From: Pseudoalteromonas amylolytica
GTDB taxonomy: Bacteria > Pseudomonadota > Gammaproteobacteria > Enterobacterales > Alteromonadaceae
Direction of reading: 5' to 3'
NCBI RefSeq assembly: GCF_001854605.1
Contig: NZ_MKJU01000025.1
Coordinates: 124,378 to 188,377 of the forward strand
Length of the DNA stretch: 64,000 nt
The position numbers and the translations under genes were made by a program. This document shows, in pieces, positions 36,586 to 45,351 of this stretch. The notes below the pieces were generated by a model. The model made no database searches and was not told the DNA's origin. It saw nothing but the letters and a program-made list of their open reading frames with translations. How positions within the stretch are numbered: the stretch's first letter is position 1; each line of letters opens with the position of its first letter.

Positions 36586-37302
36586 CTAAGTGCCGCCACT
36601 TTGGCGGTGTAGTTCTTGCGCCTTATTGTAATTGTCCATAGTGCCAATATCTAAGTAGGGGCCATCTGTACACCAACCTAGCATTGCATTAATCATATTA
36701 GGCACAATATCTGAGCTTAGATCATAGAATTTTTGTTCAGACAAAGTGCGAAAATACTTTTCATAGACTTGTGGCGAAAAGAGAAATAGTGCACCGCTAG
36801 CTAAGTTACCGGGTGGGTTAGCGACCTTTTCGTGAAACTCACAGACAACCTGATGTTTATCTAACTTTACTATCCCACAGCTACTTGGGTGTTCCGTTTG
36901 AAATAGCAACAAAGTCAGGTCTGTGTGTTTAGGCCTGTGTTGGTGCGCTCGGAGCATATCGGTCAGTGTACTATGGCAGTAGTTGTCAGCATGTATAACG
37001 AAGCATGTATCGTCTTTCCAAAACCCCTTATTTTGAATTAATGTCCCTCCAGTACCTAGCAATTGAGGTTCGTAAACAAGCGTTATCAAATCTCGATGAG
37101 GGTGTTTGGCAATATACTGCTCAACTTGTTGTGAGAAATAATGGGTGTTAATTAGAATTTCAGTTACGCCCAAATGAATGAGTTTATCTATCCACAAACC
37201 AAGTAAACACTCTCCATCAATTGGTACTAAGCACTTTGGAATATGGTTGGTGAGTGGACGCAAGCGCGTCCCTAAACCCGCCGCTAATAGTATTGCTTTC
37301 AT
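36586..37302 (-). CDS. Sugar-1-phosphate nucleotidyltransferase (HddC/PtmE-like)
   Basis: 238 residues with the pyrophosphorylase signature LAAGLGTRLRPLTNHIPKCLVPI (6-28), EPQLLGTGGTL near 81 and the metal site HADNYC. Short length without a C-terminal left-handed helix resembles heptose-1-phosphate or glucosamine-1-phosphate guanylyltransferases. The nucleotide and sugar cannot be read from the sequence. It is the last gene of the 16-gene reverse operon, four bases after the bifunctional HldE-like gene, so a joint pathway is likely. Confidence 0.78.
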   Translation of the reverse strand: MKAILLAAGLGTRLRPLTNHIPKCLVPIDGECLLGLWIDKLIHLGVTEILINTHYFSQQVEQYIAKHPHRDLITLVYEPQLLGTGGTLIQNKGFWKDDTCFVIHADNYCHSTLTDMLRAHQHRPKHTDLTLLLFQTEHPSSCGIVKLDKHQVVCEFHEKVANPPGNLASGALFLFSPQVYEKYFRTLSEQKFYDLSSDIVPNMINAMLGWCTDGPYLDIGTMDNYNKAQELHRQSGGT

Positions 37303-37305
37303 AGT

Positions 37306-38760
37306 TTATTCAAATGAGTCAATTACGGCTTTCTTAAGCACATTAAAATCTAAAGGAGTATTACCCACAGCGCCGACCTGGCAAGCTGCTGCAATGCTTC
37401 CTAAGTAATAGGCCAGCCAAGGCATTTTGTTGGCTGCAATAACCAGTGAGCTGGCTGCAAGAAAGCAATCTCCAGCACCTGCAGGGTCAACGGCATGCTT
37501 GTTAACAGCTGAAAGGTTATCATTTTCCCAGTTGCTAAAGTCTTTGTTGGGTAAATGGATCAGAATGCCTTCTTCGGCTAAGGTGATAACAATATTTTTG
37601 GCACCAGATTTACGAGCCAGCTTTTGTGCGAGTATAACTAAGCCATCATCAGGGTTGTTCAGTGCGACTCGAACCTCTCTCTCGGTCGGTGTAATAAGAT
37701 CCATACCTTTATATCTTGAAATATCCCCTACTTGGGAAGAGGTTTGGCTATCAGCGACTACTTTTACTGAGTGTTCATGGCACAATAGGGTAATAGCATC
37801 GACTAAACTTTGTGGTAACAGTCCATAGTTAAAGTCAGAGAAAACCAACAAGTCGAGACTAGAGACTTTTGACTTAACAATATCGATAATGGTGTTTTGT
37901 AACTCTTTGGAAATCTTGTGTTGGCGTACTTGATTCACCCTTAGCAGGGTTTTATTGCCGGCTCTGTAGCGCGTTTTGAGCGGAGTTGGGCGGCTGTTGT
38001 CAACCAGTAAGTGTTCACTCAAATTATATTTATCAATGTGTTGAGTTACATAGTCAGCGGCACTGTCTTCCCCGAGTACTGAAATAAGGCTCACTTCATT
38101 GGCACCGATGGCCTTGATGTGTCCCGCTGTGATAGCCGCTCCACCTAAAAAGGTATCCGTTTTATTGGGCGTCATTACAATAGTTGGATCTTCTTGCGAT
38201 AAGCCCACGGCGCTACCTTGTACGTATTCATCAACAATTACTTCGCCGATGACCAACACGTTAAGTTGCTTTATTGAGTCAAAAGCTTCTAATACTGATT
38301 CTAGAGTGATGCTATGGCGACTGGCGTAGCGCTTAGCTTCCGAATAATCGAAGTTTTTACCAATACTTGGCGTTCGGCGAATAAATTGCTCCGCATTGGT
38401 CTCAAACTCTCCAGAGCCAAAAATGAGCTTACCACCGTAGCTTTTTAATGCGTCTAATTCTGGGTTGTCTTTTTCTTCGTATTCTTTACCCTTTACCACA
38501 GCATACGGCTGATATTGGTTAATTAAGGTGACACTGTCGGCTTCGTTTAAAAATGCTTCATCAACACATTCTAGTGATTGAACCATTTCGAGGCGGTGGC
38601 GTTCTGATATGCGACTTTTCACACTCATATTGTCGTCTTCATTTACCGCTACAATCAGGTGATCGCCACACTCTTTGGCAAATTTTAATAACCGAATATG
38701 GCCCGGGTGTAGGACGTCAAAATTGCCTACAACGAGCACTGTCTTTTTTGTTTTGGCCAT
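37306..38760 (-). CDS. Bifunctional nucleotidyltransferase-sugar kinase, HldE-like with reversed domain order
   Basis: 484 residues. The N-terminal domain (about 5-135) is an HxGH cytidylyltransferase-fold enzyme: VGNFDVLHPGHIRLLKFA with H18 and H21, and the ISERHRLEMV motif. The C-terminal domain (about 165-480) is a PfkB/ribokinase-type kinase: VIGEVIVDEYVQG, GGAAITAGHIKAIGA and the catalytic PAGAGD with D431. Standard HldE has the kinase first and the adenylyltransferase second. Both active sites look intact. It probably phosphorylates and nucleotidylates a heptose-like sugar; substrate unknown. Confidence 0.85.
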   Translation of the reverse strand: MAKTKKTVLVVGNFDVLHPGHIRLLKFAKECGDHLIVAVNEDDNMSVKSRISERHRLEMVQSLECVDEAFLNEADSVTLINQYQPYAVVKGKEYEEKDNPELDALKSYGGKLIFGSGEFETNAEQFIRRTPSIGKNFDYSEAKRYASRHSITLESVLEAFDSIKQLNVLVIGEVIVDEYVQGSAVGLSQEDPTIVMTPNKTDTFLGGAAITAGHIKAIGANEVSLISVLGEDSAADYVTQHIDKYNLSEHLLVDNSRPTPLKTRYRAGNKTLLRVNQVRQHKISKELQNTIIDIVKSKVSSLDLLVFSDFNYGLLPQSLVDAITLLCHEHSVKVVADSQTSSQVGDISRYKGMDLITPTEREVRVALNNPDDGLVILAQKLARKSGAKNIVITLAEEGILIHLPNKDFSNWENDNLSAVNKHAVDPAGAGDCFLAASSLVIAANKMPWLAYYLGSIAAACQVGAVGNTPLDFNVLKKAVIDSFE

Positions 38761-39617
38761 TATCGCTCCCCTAAATAGTGGTAATCATTGATGGCATCTT
38801 CGATACTCTGACTTGACGTTGTTTCTTGATAAGGGGTATATGGCTGCAATGTGCCAAACTTAGTTGCTAGTACGCCCTTTGTTGCAGCCTTTATTGGGTT
38901 AATTAAATTTGCATTCAAGTTAAGCATGCCAGCCACCTTTTTTAAAAACTCGTAGTAACAAATATCTTGTGCACCACTTATTTGAACAATCCCACTGGTT
39001 TGCTTATTAAGTATAGTGTTTATGTGGCGCGCGATAAATGGTGCTGAAATAGGCGAAAAGTAGTGGTCGTCAAAGGCATCAAACGTTTGCTGTTGTATTA
39101 AGGTATTTACCATGTTATCAATAAGTTGAAATGGTTTAGTCAGTATTTTCGAAGGCCTGACTACCATGGTATTTAAATCGTGTGATTGAATAAACTGCTC
39201 TACTTGGTGCTTCTGGCGGCCATACACAGAACACGGAGAAGACGGCTCATTCCATGGCGTATAAGCCTTGTTACAACTAAAAACATGATTTGTAGATAGA
39301 AAAATACTAAAACAACCCGCGGTGTGTAACATATCTAACAATAGTTTGGTGCGCTCAACATTGATAAATTCACTGTATTCTCGCTGTTGTTCACACAGCT
39401 TTATGCTAGTAATGCCTGCTAACACGACCACGTTTTGGATTCGTTCCGACTTAATGAAGTGATTAAGAGAGTCAAAATGCTCAGGCTTTGCTAAATCAAA
39501 CGTGATTGCACCTGGTGTATTGCGCCTTGATGTATAACGCAAAGTATTATCCTGTTGACACAAGTAGCGGCCTAATGCTGCATCACCACCTATGATTAGC
39601 GTTTTGCTTTTACTCAT
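38760..39617 (-). CDS. RmlD-like NAD(P)-dependent sugar reductase/epimerase
   Basis: 285-residue SDR of the RmlD substrate-binding type. N-terminus SKTLIIGGDAALGRYLCQQ is an atypical glycine motif (GGDAALG). The catalytic YGRQK (YxxxK) lies near residue 125-129 after ISNHVFS-like IFLSTNHVFS, and MVVRPSKIL follows. It would reduce or epimerise a nucleotide-linked keto sugar. Overlaps both neighbours by a base or so (stop/start), consistent with one transcript. Confidence 0.78.
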   Translation of the reverse strand: MSKSKTLIIGGDAALGRYLCQQDNTLRYTSRRNTPGAITFDLAKPEHFDSLNHFIKSERIQNVVVLAGITSIKLCEQQREYSEFINVERTKLLLDMLHTAGCFSIFLSTNHVFSCNKAYTPWNEPSSPCSVYGRQKHQVEQFIQSHDLNTMVVRPSKILTKPFQLIDNMVNTLIQQQTFDAFDDHYFSPISAPFIARHINTILNKQTSGIVQISGAQDICYYEFLKKVAGMLNLNANLINPIKAATKGVLATKFGTLQPYTPYQETTSSQSIEDAINDYHYLGER

Positions 39618-40672
39618 TAGCCATTATCCGGATCCAGTTGTGGGTTCACGGCAATGAGTGCTCGGGTTATTTTACGCTCATCTAAATCTTGCAAGGCCTG
39701 ATTTATCTCATCCAAGCTGTAGCTGTCGGATAGTAGCTTTTCAAACGGTAGTTTATGTTCGTTATACAGCTCTACGAGTTTTGGAATATCAGTATCTGGG
39801 TGTGAACTGCCGCCCCAGCTCCCCATAATTTGTTTGCCACGGTGAAATGCGTGAGGCTCTAATTGTATGGTCGCTCCTTCTTCTGGGTGAGATGCAAAAA
39901 TACATTGTCCACCATGCTCTTTTACCGCTGTGAAGGCATCTTCAATTGAGCTACATGTACCTCCAGCTTCGATTGTGTAATCACATCCACCTTGCGTAAG
40001 TTCGACAATTTGTTCGAGGTAATTCTCATCTTGCGCATTGATGCAGTGTGTTGCGCCGAGCGCACCGGCTAGCTCAAGTTTTTTAGGTTCAATATCAACG
40101 GCGATAAGCATGTTTGGTTTGAACAGTCTAGCGGTGATAAGTGCACTGAGACCGATACCACCTAAACCAAACACCGCAATTTTAGCGTTGTGCTGCGGTT
40201 TGAGCTGATTGAGTACCAACCCTGCACCAGTGGGAAGTGCACAGCCAAGTAAAATGGCTAATTTGTACGGTATACCAGCGGGTAATTTTACAACCCTATT
40301 CTCTGAGACAATTGATTCTTGGGAAAATGTTGTCACACCACCGGCATTTATTTTCGTGCCTTGGTAGCTGTAAATACCGCCAGGTGCATCCAAACCTTCA
40401 CCTTTGATCCAGCCCAAAACGACGATGTCACCTACTTGTACTTTTGTTACTTGTGGGCCAATTTCCTTGACCTTGGCAACGGCCTCATGGCCGAGCAGAT
40501 GAGGAAGATACTTGTCTTCACCACGTAGTCCCTTTACTTCCATGAGCTGAGAGTGACATAAACCTGTGTATATGATGTCGACTTTGACTTGACCGCTAAT
40601 CAGTTCGGGTGCGACCAAATTGTCGACTAAAGTCAGTAGTTCACCAGTTTTAAATAATACAGCAGCTTTCAT
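39617..40672 (-). CDS. Zinc-type alcohol/sugar dehydrogenase (MDR family)
   Basis: About 351 residues from MKAAVLFKTGELL; an upstream in-frame ATG at 40723 would overlap the preceding gene, so 40672 is used. Catalytic zinc ligands are visible as C of YTGLCHSQL and GHE in LLGHEAVAKVKEIG. The Rossmann motif is FGLGGIGLSALITARL. The four-cysteine structural zinc loop of classical enzymes is absent. In this cluster it probably oxidises or reduces a sugar intermediate; substrate not deducible. Confidence 0.82.
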   Translation of the reverse strand: MKAAVLFKTGELLTLVDNLVAPELISGQVKVDIIYTGLCHSQLMEVKGLRGEDKYLPHLLGHEAVAKVKEIGPQVTKVQVGDIVVLGWIKGEGLDAPGGIYSYQGTKINAGGVTTFSQESIVSENRVVKLPAGIPYKLAILLGCALPTGAGLVLNQLKPQHNAKIAVFGLGGIGLSALITARLFKPNMLIAVDIEPKKLELAGALGATHCINAQDENYLEQIVELTQGGCDYTIEAGGTCSSIEDAFTAVKEHGGQCIFASHPEEGATIQLEPHAFHRGKQIMGSWGGSSHPDTDIPKLVELYNEHKLPFEKLLSDSYSLDEINQALQDLDERKITRALIAVNPQLDPDNG

Positions 40673-40686
40673 ATTGATTGTTCCAT

Positions 40687-41763
40687 TTAATATATGTAGT
40701 GATTGTCGGGCAATCTGGCACAAATGTTTTCAATTTGTGCCCGTGGATAAGGGAGTAGTATGGGTGCATTATATAATCGGTTAGCAGGTAGAATCTGCTT
40801 GTTCTCCATGAACTTACCTATTTTACTTTGATCTTCATCTAACCACCCCAGAAATCTATTATCAAGCAGATGTGCACAAAAGCAGGCAGCAGGCCCTGTA
40901 CCCAGTACATAACATTGAGGGAGTTGCGCTAACATGTCCAACTTTTCTGACAGCTTTTTGATTGGATTACTTTGTTCGTCTTTACATGCTTGTTTGTTTG
41001 AATCAAATGACATTGAATTTGAGACCAACACGGTGATTTCTTTGTTCAGCTGTGCGCTTGGAAAGAATACATGTTTAAAGTGCTTGTTGAGCAGCTTAGC
41101 TAGCGTTTCTTTTGAAAAATGGGAGACATGATCGTAAATGGCAAAGTCCCATTCATTTTCAGTGATGTTTGGCACTTGAATTATTGCGATACCTTGTTCT
41201 GATAACCGTGACGATAACTGTGCTAGGAATGCGTTGGGTGTAGGAACATGTTCCAGCACATGAACTAATGTCACGACATCAAACACTGTGTTTATTAGTG
41301 ATAGATCACCGCAAAAAAACGCGTGTAGGTTATATTTTTCCTGTAACTTGAGTTGTTGGTGATCTGATACATCATGGGCATTTAACTGCCAGTGCTTAAA
41401 GCTTTGTGTGGCCGCTTCTAGCATTACACCGCTGCCAGTACCGATGTCTAGAAATCGCGCTGTGTCGGGGAGCATTGGAGCACATATAGACAGAATCTCA
41501 CTGCAACGTGTAAAAGGGACATCAGCGCTGTAGTTTTGTTGTTCTTTGCCTTGATTGATATCGTATGGTGCGTAGCTGGAATAGATGCTTTGTGTGTTTG
41601 TCAGATAAGTTTCATCTGCGTATTTTTGATAATGTTTGCAATGGGGGCACTGCTGTATCTGTGCGGCGAAGTTCAATGGCCGGCAATCAGAGGCAATAGA
41701 TTTACTCACAGTGATAGAGTGAGTAATATTACTGGAAATTTGTTCGCAAACAATACACTTCAC
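40687..41763 (-). CDS. Zinc-binding SAM methyltransferase, TylC3-like C-methyltransferase architecture
   Basis: 358 residues. The N-terminal zinc motif has C3 and C6 then C39 and C42 (QCPHC). A class I SAM domain follows with FLDIGTGSGVMLEAA and VVTLVHVLEHVPTP. A C-terminal Rossmann-like part contains CYVLGTGPAACFCAHLL and LDEDQSKIGKF. That three-part layout is seen in deoxysugar C-methyltransferases acting on nucleotide-bound 4-keto sugars. The function is inferred from architecture; the C-terminal part is shorter than in the antibiotic-pathway enzymes. Confidence 0.72.
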   Translation of the reverse strand: MKCIVCEQISSNITHSITVSKSIASDCRPLNFAAQIQQCPHCKHYQKYADETYLTNTQSIYSSYAPYDINQGKEQQNYSADVPFTRCSEILSICAPMLPDTARFLDIGTGSGVMLEAATQSFKHWQLNAHDVSDHQQLKLQEKYNLHAFFCGDLSLINTVFDVVTLVHVLEHVPTPNAFLAQLSSRLSEQGIAIIQVPNITENEWDFAIYDHVSHFSKETLAKLLNKHFKHVFFPSAQLNKEITVLVSNSMSFDSNKQACKDEQSNPIKKLSEKLDMLAQLPQCYVLGTGPAACFCAHLLDNRFLGWLDEDQSKIGKFMENKQILPANRLYNAPILLPYPRAQIENICARLPDNHYIY

Positions 41764-41773
41764 GAGCGTGTCC

Positions 41774-42736
41774 TTAAAGCTGTTTGGTCATTAATTGCAC
41801 GTGTTGTGCAGTTTGTGCAAGGTAGTGCTCTATCGTCTTAATTGTTTGATGCTCATCTAGCACATTACCTTTATCGGCAAATGCTCTTCTTTTTTGAACC
41901 TGAGTGATAAAACAACTGCCAATTATGAAGCACCACTTAATTCTTGTTAGTTGATATGCAAAGATAAATTCCTCTTTAAACTCAGATATGAAACCAAACA
42001 ATGGCATATCTTTGAGTACCGAAATACTTTCTATTGGCGCAGGTATTTGCGGCTGTGCAAAAAAGTCTGCTGTGAGCTTCCATAATGAATCAATGCCCGC
42101 ATATTCGAAGTCAAAAAAGTATAGTGTATCTTGAGCTTGTAAAATATTATGAAAACCAAAATCTGAAGGAGACAGGTGGACGCAATTAACAGACTGCTCC
42201 CAATTCAATTGACTGTGTGTTGTAAGAATGTCAGCGAACAAAGGTTTGATTTTCGTGTTTACGAGCCTTTGATAGGCGGGCGATATACCTGATTGTTCTG
42301 TAGCGGCTATTCTGTTTTCAACTAACGTGATGAAATCACGTAATGTAGTTACTGCATCTTTGGCTTGAGGCAATGAACGCAGCGGCTGGGCGCAGGTCTG
42401 GTTGCAGTCAACGATAAACTCGAACGCTTTTTTTACATTTTCAGCTGTAGGTGAGGTGATTTTCTCCCCAGACAAATGTGTTGTCAGTAGCAACCCCAGT
42501 TCAATGTCATGGGCTATCACTTTTGCTGTGTTTGGCATACCCTTGCGCATCAGCATATTAAGAAAATTAAGCTCTCTTAAGCACTTTTCTTTATAATCTT
42601 CTGAGCGAGTAAAGAATTGCTTAAGTATGTACTGGCCACATGCACTACGAACACAATACACGCGGCTGTTGGCACCACCTGATAGCGCTTGTAACTCAAA
42701 TGGGGCAACGACATGCTGATGGACAAAACCTTTCAT
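41774..42736 (-). CDS. APH/choline-kinase-fold phosphotransferase with altered catalytic motif
   Basis: 320 residues. N-lobe GGANSRVYCVRSACGQYILKQF supplies the ATP loop and lysine. The catalytic loop reads HLSPSDFGFHNIL in place of the usual HxD-x4-N, keeping D and N, and the metal site is FFDFEYAG. The fold phosphorylates small molecules such as choline, ethanolamine or sugars. Within this operon a sugar or an amino-alcohol substituent of the glycan is likely. Downstream of one methyltransferase and upstream of another, with gaps of 3 and 10 bases. Confidence 0.75.
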   Translation of the reverse strand: MKGFVHQHVVAPFELQALSGGANSRVYCVRSACGQYILKQFFTRSEDYKEKCLRELNFLNMLMRKGMPNTAKVIAHDIELGLLLTTHLSGEKITSPTAENVKKAFEFIVDCNQTCAQPLRSLPQAKDAVTTLRDFITLVENRIAATEQSGISPAYQRLVNTKIKPLFADILTTHSQLNWEQSVNCVHLSPSDFGFHNILQAQDTLYFFDFEYAGIDSLWKLTADFFAQPQIPAPIESISVLKDMPLFGFISEFKEEFIFAYQLTRIKWCFIIGSCFITQVQKRRAFADKGNVLDEHQTIKTIEHYLAQTAQHVQLMTKQL

Positions 42737-42739
42737 CGT

Positions 42740-43411
42740 TTATTTAATACACAAGGCAATTAAATAGTGAGCCATGGGGTAGTAGCCAGTATGCACGACT
42801 TCGTCATTCATGGAAAATAAGAATACGTGTTTAAAGTGTTTATTACACAGTGCCTTAAAGTCCAGTCCTGATTTACAGTTTATATGGCCAGCTTTACTTG
42901 CCGGTGATGCGTACTGCTGCGACTCCAAAGAAGGCATACCTAAAATCACCATACCATCACTGCTTAGAGAAGAGGTTATATTACTGATGAATCTATCTTC
43001 TTGATCTGCTGGAATATGTTCCAAGACATCTAAAGAATAGGCTGCATCATATTTTGCGTCCAGAGGCTTTTCAAGAATGTCATGCACAATCGGAATAAGT
43101 GGCCACTTTTTGGAGTTGCGCTGTTTTACATCGGCAATAAATCGCGGCTCTATGTCTGCTACTGTAAGTTGTTCCACTTCCTGCTTTACAATTCGGCTGC
43201 CAAAAGCATCACCACAGCCAATTTCGATGACGTTTTGTTTGCCAGCAAACATTTTTGATACGAATTTATAGCGCGATAGCATGATCCCGAGGCGTCTTGG
43301 GTCTAGATCCCATGTGCCGTTACTCATCAGGCCTAAACGGTTTACTTCTGTTTCATCTAAGAAATCGTGGTAGCTTTCTAGATAGTCAGCTTGGTTGTCT
43401 TTAGTTGCCAT
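42740..43411 (-). CDS. Class I SAM-dependent methyltransferase
   Basis: 223 residues from MATKDNQADYLESYHDFLDE. The start at 43411 has AAGAGG seven bases upstream; an ATG at 43426 has no such site. The SAM-binding motif is NVIEIGCGDAFGSRIV, with DIEPRFI and YDAAYSLDVLEHIP. It probably methylates a sugar or glycan group. It overlaps the preceding gene by 11 bases. Confidence 0.82.
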   Translation of the reverse strand: MATKDNQADYLESYHDFLDETEVNRLGLMSNGTWDLDPRRLGIMLSRYKFVSKMFAGKQNVIEIGCGDAFGSRIVKQEVEQLTVADIEPRFIADVKQRNSKKWPLIPIVHDILEKPLDAKYDAAYSLDVLEHIPADQEDRFISNITSSLSSDGMVILGMPSLESQQYASPASKAGHINCKSGLDFKALCNKHFKHVFLFSMNDEVVHTGYYPMAHYLIALCIK

Positions 43412-44711
43412 AGTTGCCTCTTGCATTGTCTTGTTGAGCTATTAACGCGACTAACTGGTTAAATTGACTAGTAATATTCTCATGTGTATCACGTTGCCAA
43501 ATGGTTTTTTGCAATGCGTTATCGTTAAAAAAGTAATCTTGGCCGACAGTTAATCCGCAACGCTCAGCGGTCATGGAGCTTGATGCTGGGTTATCTTCAT
43601 TTATGGGATGAAAAATAAGTGATTTAGCGCCTTGCAGAAAACTAATCGTGTAGGTTGGTCCAGTGGAAATACCCATGTTTATATAGGCCGCCTGATACAG
43701 TGCTAATCTGACCAAAAAGTCAGACGATGCCGCTGTAAATGTACTGTATTGCTTAAGTTGCTCAGGCATGGCTGAGGTTAAGTAGTATGAATCCCGAATA
43801 ATCACAGGATAATATTCACGAGTATCCAGCTCACTTAAGAACTGGCCCCAACTGTTCAAATCATTGTTACGAACCGCTTGCTCTTGGTACTCACGCAAAG
43901 TCACTGTAATGAGCTTTTTCCCTTGTACGCGCTGGTCGAGAAAATTTTTTACTAGCGCAACAGCATTTTTCGGAGGCTGCAAAAAAGACAGGCTATGTCC
44001 TGCATCGGCTAGTGGTTTAAGGAGAAGAGTCGATGATTTCTGTTTTGCTGAACCAGAAACGACCTCTTCGGGGTAAACATGAGTATGAGTGCCAATTAAC
44101 GTAGACAGTTTTTCCCTAAAAGGTAACTCAACGATAGAGATGCAACTAGGAATACAGCGCATCATACTCTTTATTATATGGTCTATGCGCCACTGATAGT
44201 CGTCAACTGCGTGAAACTGCCTTACTCCCATGTATGACTCAGAACATGATTGATTGGGTAAGATCACAAAGCATATGTGTTCAAGGCCTCTTTGTCGTCT
44301 TTCAAATTCAGACAAAATTACAAAGTTCGTGATGTCAAAGCAAGGCAAGTTGCACGACAAATCATATACCGCATATAACACTGAATGTTCATTGATGGTT
44401 GGTGTTTTTAGCTCGTTGTATGGCACAAGCTTGTTGATGGAGTGATTGTAAAAGAAACTTTTTTCAACCGGCAAATTTGCTTCATATAACGATGACAAGA
44501 TAGCAGTAACAGCTTCTGAACAAATAACTATGCGTGCAATGTGCAAATCCTTGGCGTCAGCCAGCTCTTTGAGTGACAGCGCACGTTCATTTTCAAAAAA
44601 CTCCCCACCGTCTGTGGTTACAAAAAGGTTGTTCCCAGTATTAAACACTGAGCCAATAAATTTATAGGCAGAAGATGTTACGCCATAGACGATAGTAATC
44701 TCTTTACTCAT
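43401..44711 (-). CDS. Unrecognised cytoplasmic protein of the glycan operon
   Basis: 436 residues, no signal peptide or membrane segment. I do not recognise the family. The C-terminal half (KKLITVTLREYQEQAVRNN, YPVIIRDSYYL, AYINMGISTGPTYTISFL) has the feel of a GT-B nucleotide-sugar glycosyltransferase or a WbnH/fucosyltransferase-like fold, with a Gly-rich loop and conserved Tyr/Pro near the end. It lies 28 bases after the HAD gene and overlaps the next methyltransferase, so it belongs to the operon. A glycosyltransferase is a guess only. Confidence 0.55.
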   Translation of the reverse strand: MSKEITIVYGVTSSAYKFIGSVFNTGNNLFVTTDGGEFFENERALSLKELADAKDLHIARIVICSEAVTAILSSLYEANLPVEKSFFYNHSINKLVPYNELKTPTINEHSVLYAVYDLSCNLPCFDITNFVILSEFERRQRGLEHICFVILPNQSCSESYMGVRQFHAVDDYQWRIDHIIKSMMRCIPSCISIVELPFREKLSTLIGTHTHVYPEEVVSGSAKQKSSTLLLKPLADAGHSLSFLQPPKNAVALVKNFLDQRVQGKKLITVTLREYQEQAVRNNDLNSWGQFLSELDTREYYPVIIRDSYYLTSAMPEQLKQYSTFTAASSDFLVRLALYQAAYINMGISTGPTYTISFLQGAKSLIFHPINEDNPASSSMTAERCGLTVGQDYFFNDNALQKTIWQRDTHENITSQFNQLVALIAQQDNARGNYGN

Positions 44712-44739
44712 AACGATAAATTCTTACTCTTAAAAACAG

Positions 44740-45351
44740 CTAAATGCTCTTTGCGTGCAGATTGGCCACCAATGCAGGCAGTTTAGACCAACATTGAATG
44801 CTGGATAACACTGGGTGTGATTGCTCTGCAAACAGAACACCTATCGTTGTACTTGGGAAAGACTCCGCCAACAGGATTGACTCTAAGTCATCGACAAATA
44901 CATCAATTTGGAGTGTTGCAACCCTTTCTAGTTTTTGTTCCTTTGTGGTATTAAAAAATATCCGATTGTCGCAAAAAACAGCATCGTCACCCCCTAACAG
45001 GCCTTGGTCCACCAGCCAATTACGTGCAGCTTCATGCAAATCCACCTGTTTGCCAATGAAAGGGTACTGTGTTTTATGTGAGATGAGAAATAGCTCATGC
45101 CCTTGTGCTTGAAGCGCTTTGAGTACCTCCAAGCAATGAGGAAATGGTGAAGCTTCATTGATCTTTTCGCCATACACTATGCCTTGCAATTGCGTCCATT
45201 GTGCTTCGTTATTTTGATCAAAAAAGTACTGCTTAACCTGCTCTTTTGAGTGCCCGATATGTTCAGGCATCCAGCCTAGCTGATGAGCAACTCGATGAAA
45301 CACCCCTGTGTAATTGGCGATGGTGTTGTCGAAATCTATTCCGAGCCTCAT
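44740..45351 (-). CDS. HAD-family phosphatase
   Basis: 203 residues with HAD motif I at the very N-terminus: GIDFDNT with D6 as nucleophile and D8. Motif II is LFLISHKT, and the motif IV-like DVFVDDLES comes near residue 155. It could act as a GmhB-type sugar bisphosphate phosphatase or a sugar-phosphate phosphatase in this pathway. It overlaps the transketolase C-subunit gene by four bases. Confidence 0.8.
   Translation of the reverse strand: MRLGIDFDNTIANYTGVFHRVAHQLGWMPEHIGHSKEQVKQYFFDQNNEAQWTQLQGIVYGEKINEASPFPHCLEVLKALQAQGHELFLISHKTQYPFIGKQVDLHEAARNWLVDQGLLGGDDAVFCDNRIFFNTTKEQKLERVATLQIDVFVDDLESILLAESFPSTTIGVLFAEQSHPVLSSIQCWSKLPALVANLHAKSI

Noticed and set aside
36593..36607. CCGCCA/TGGCGG hairpin as terminator between the Maf gene and the reverse operon
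   Set aside because: It lies inside the coding end of the nucleotidyltransferase and is not followed by a T-run on either strand.
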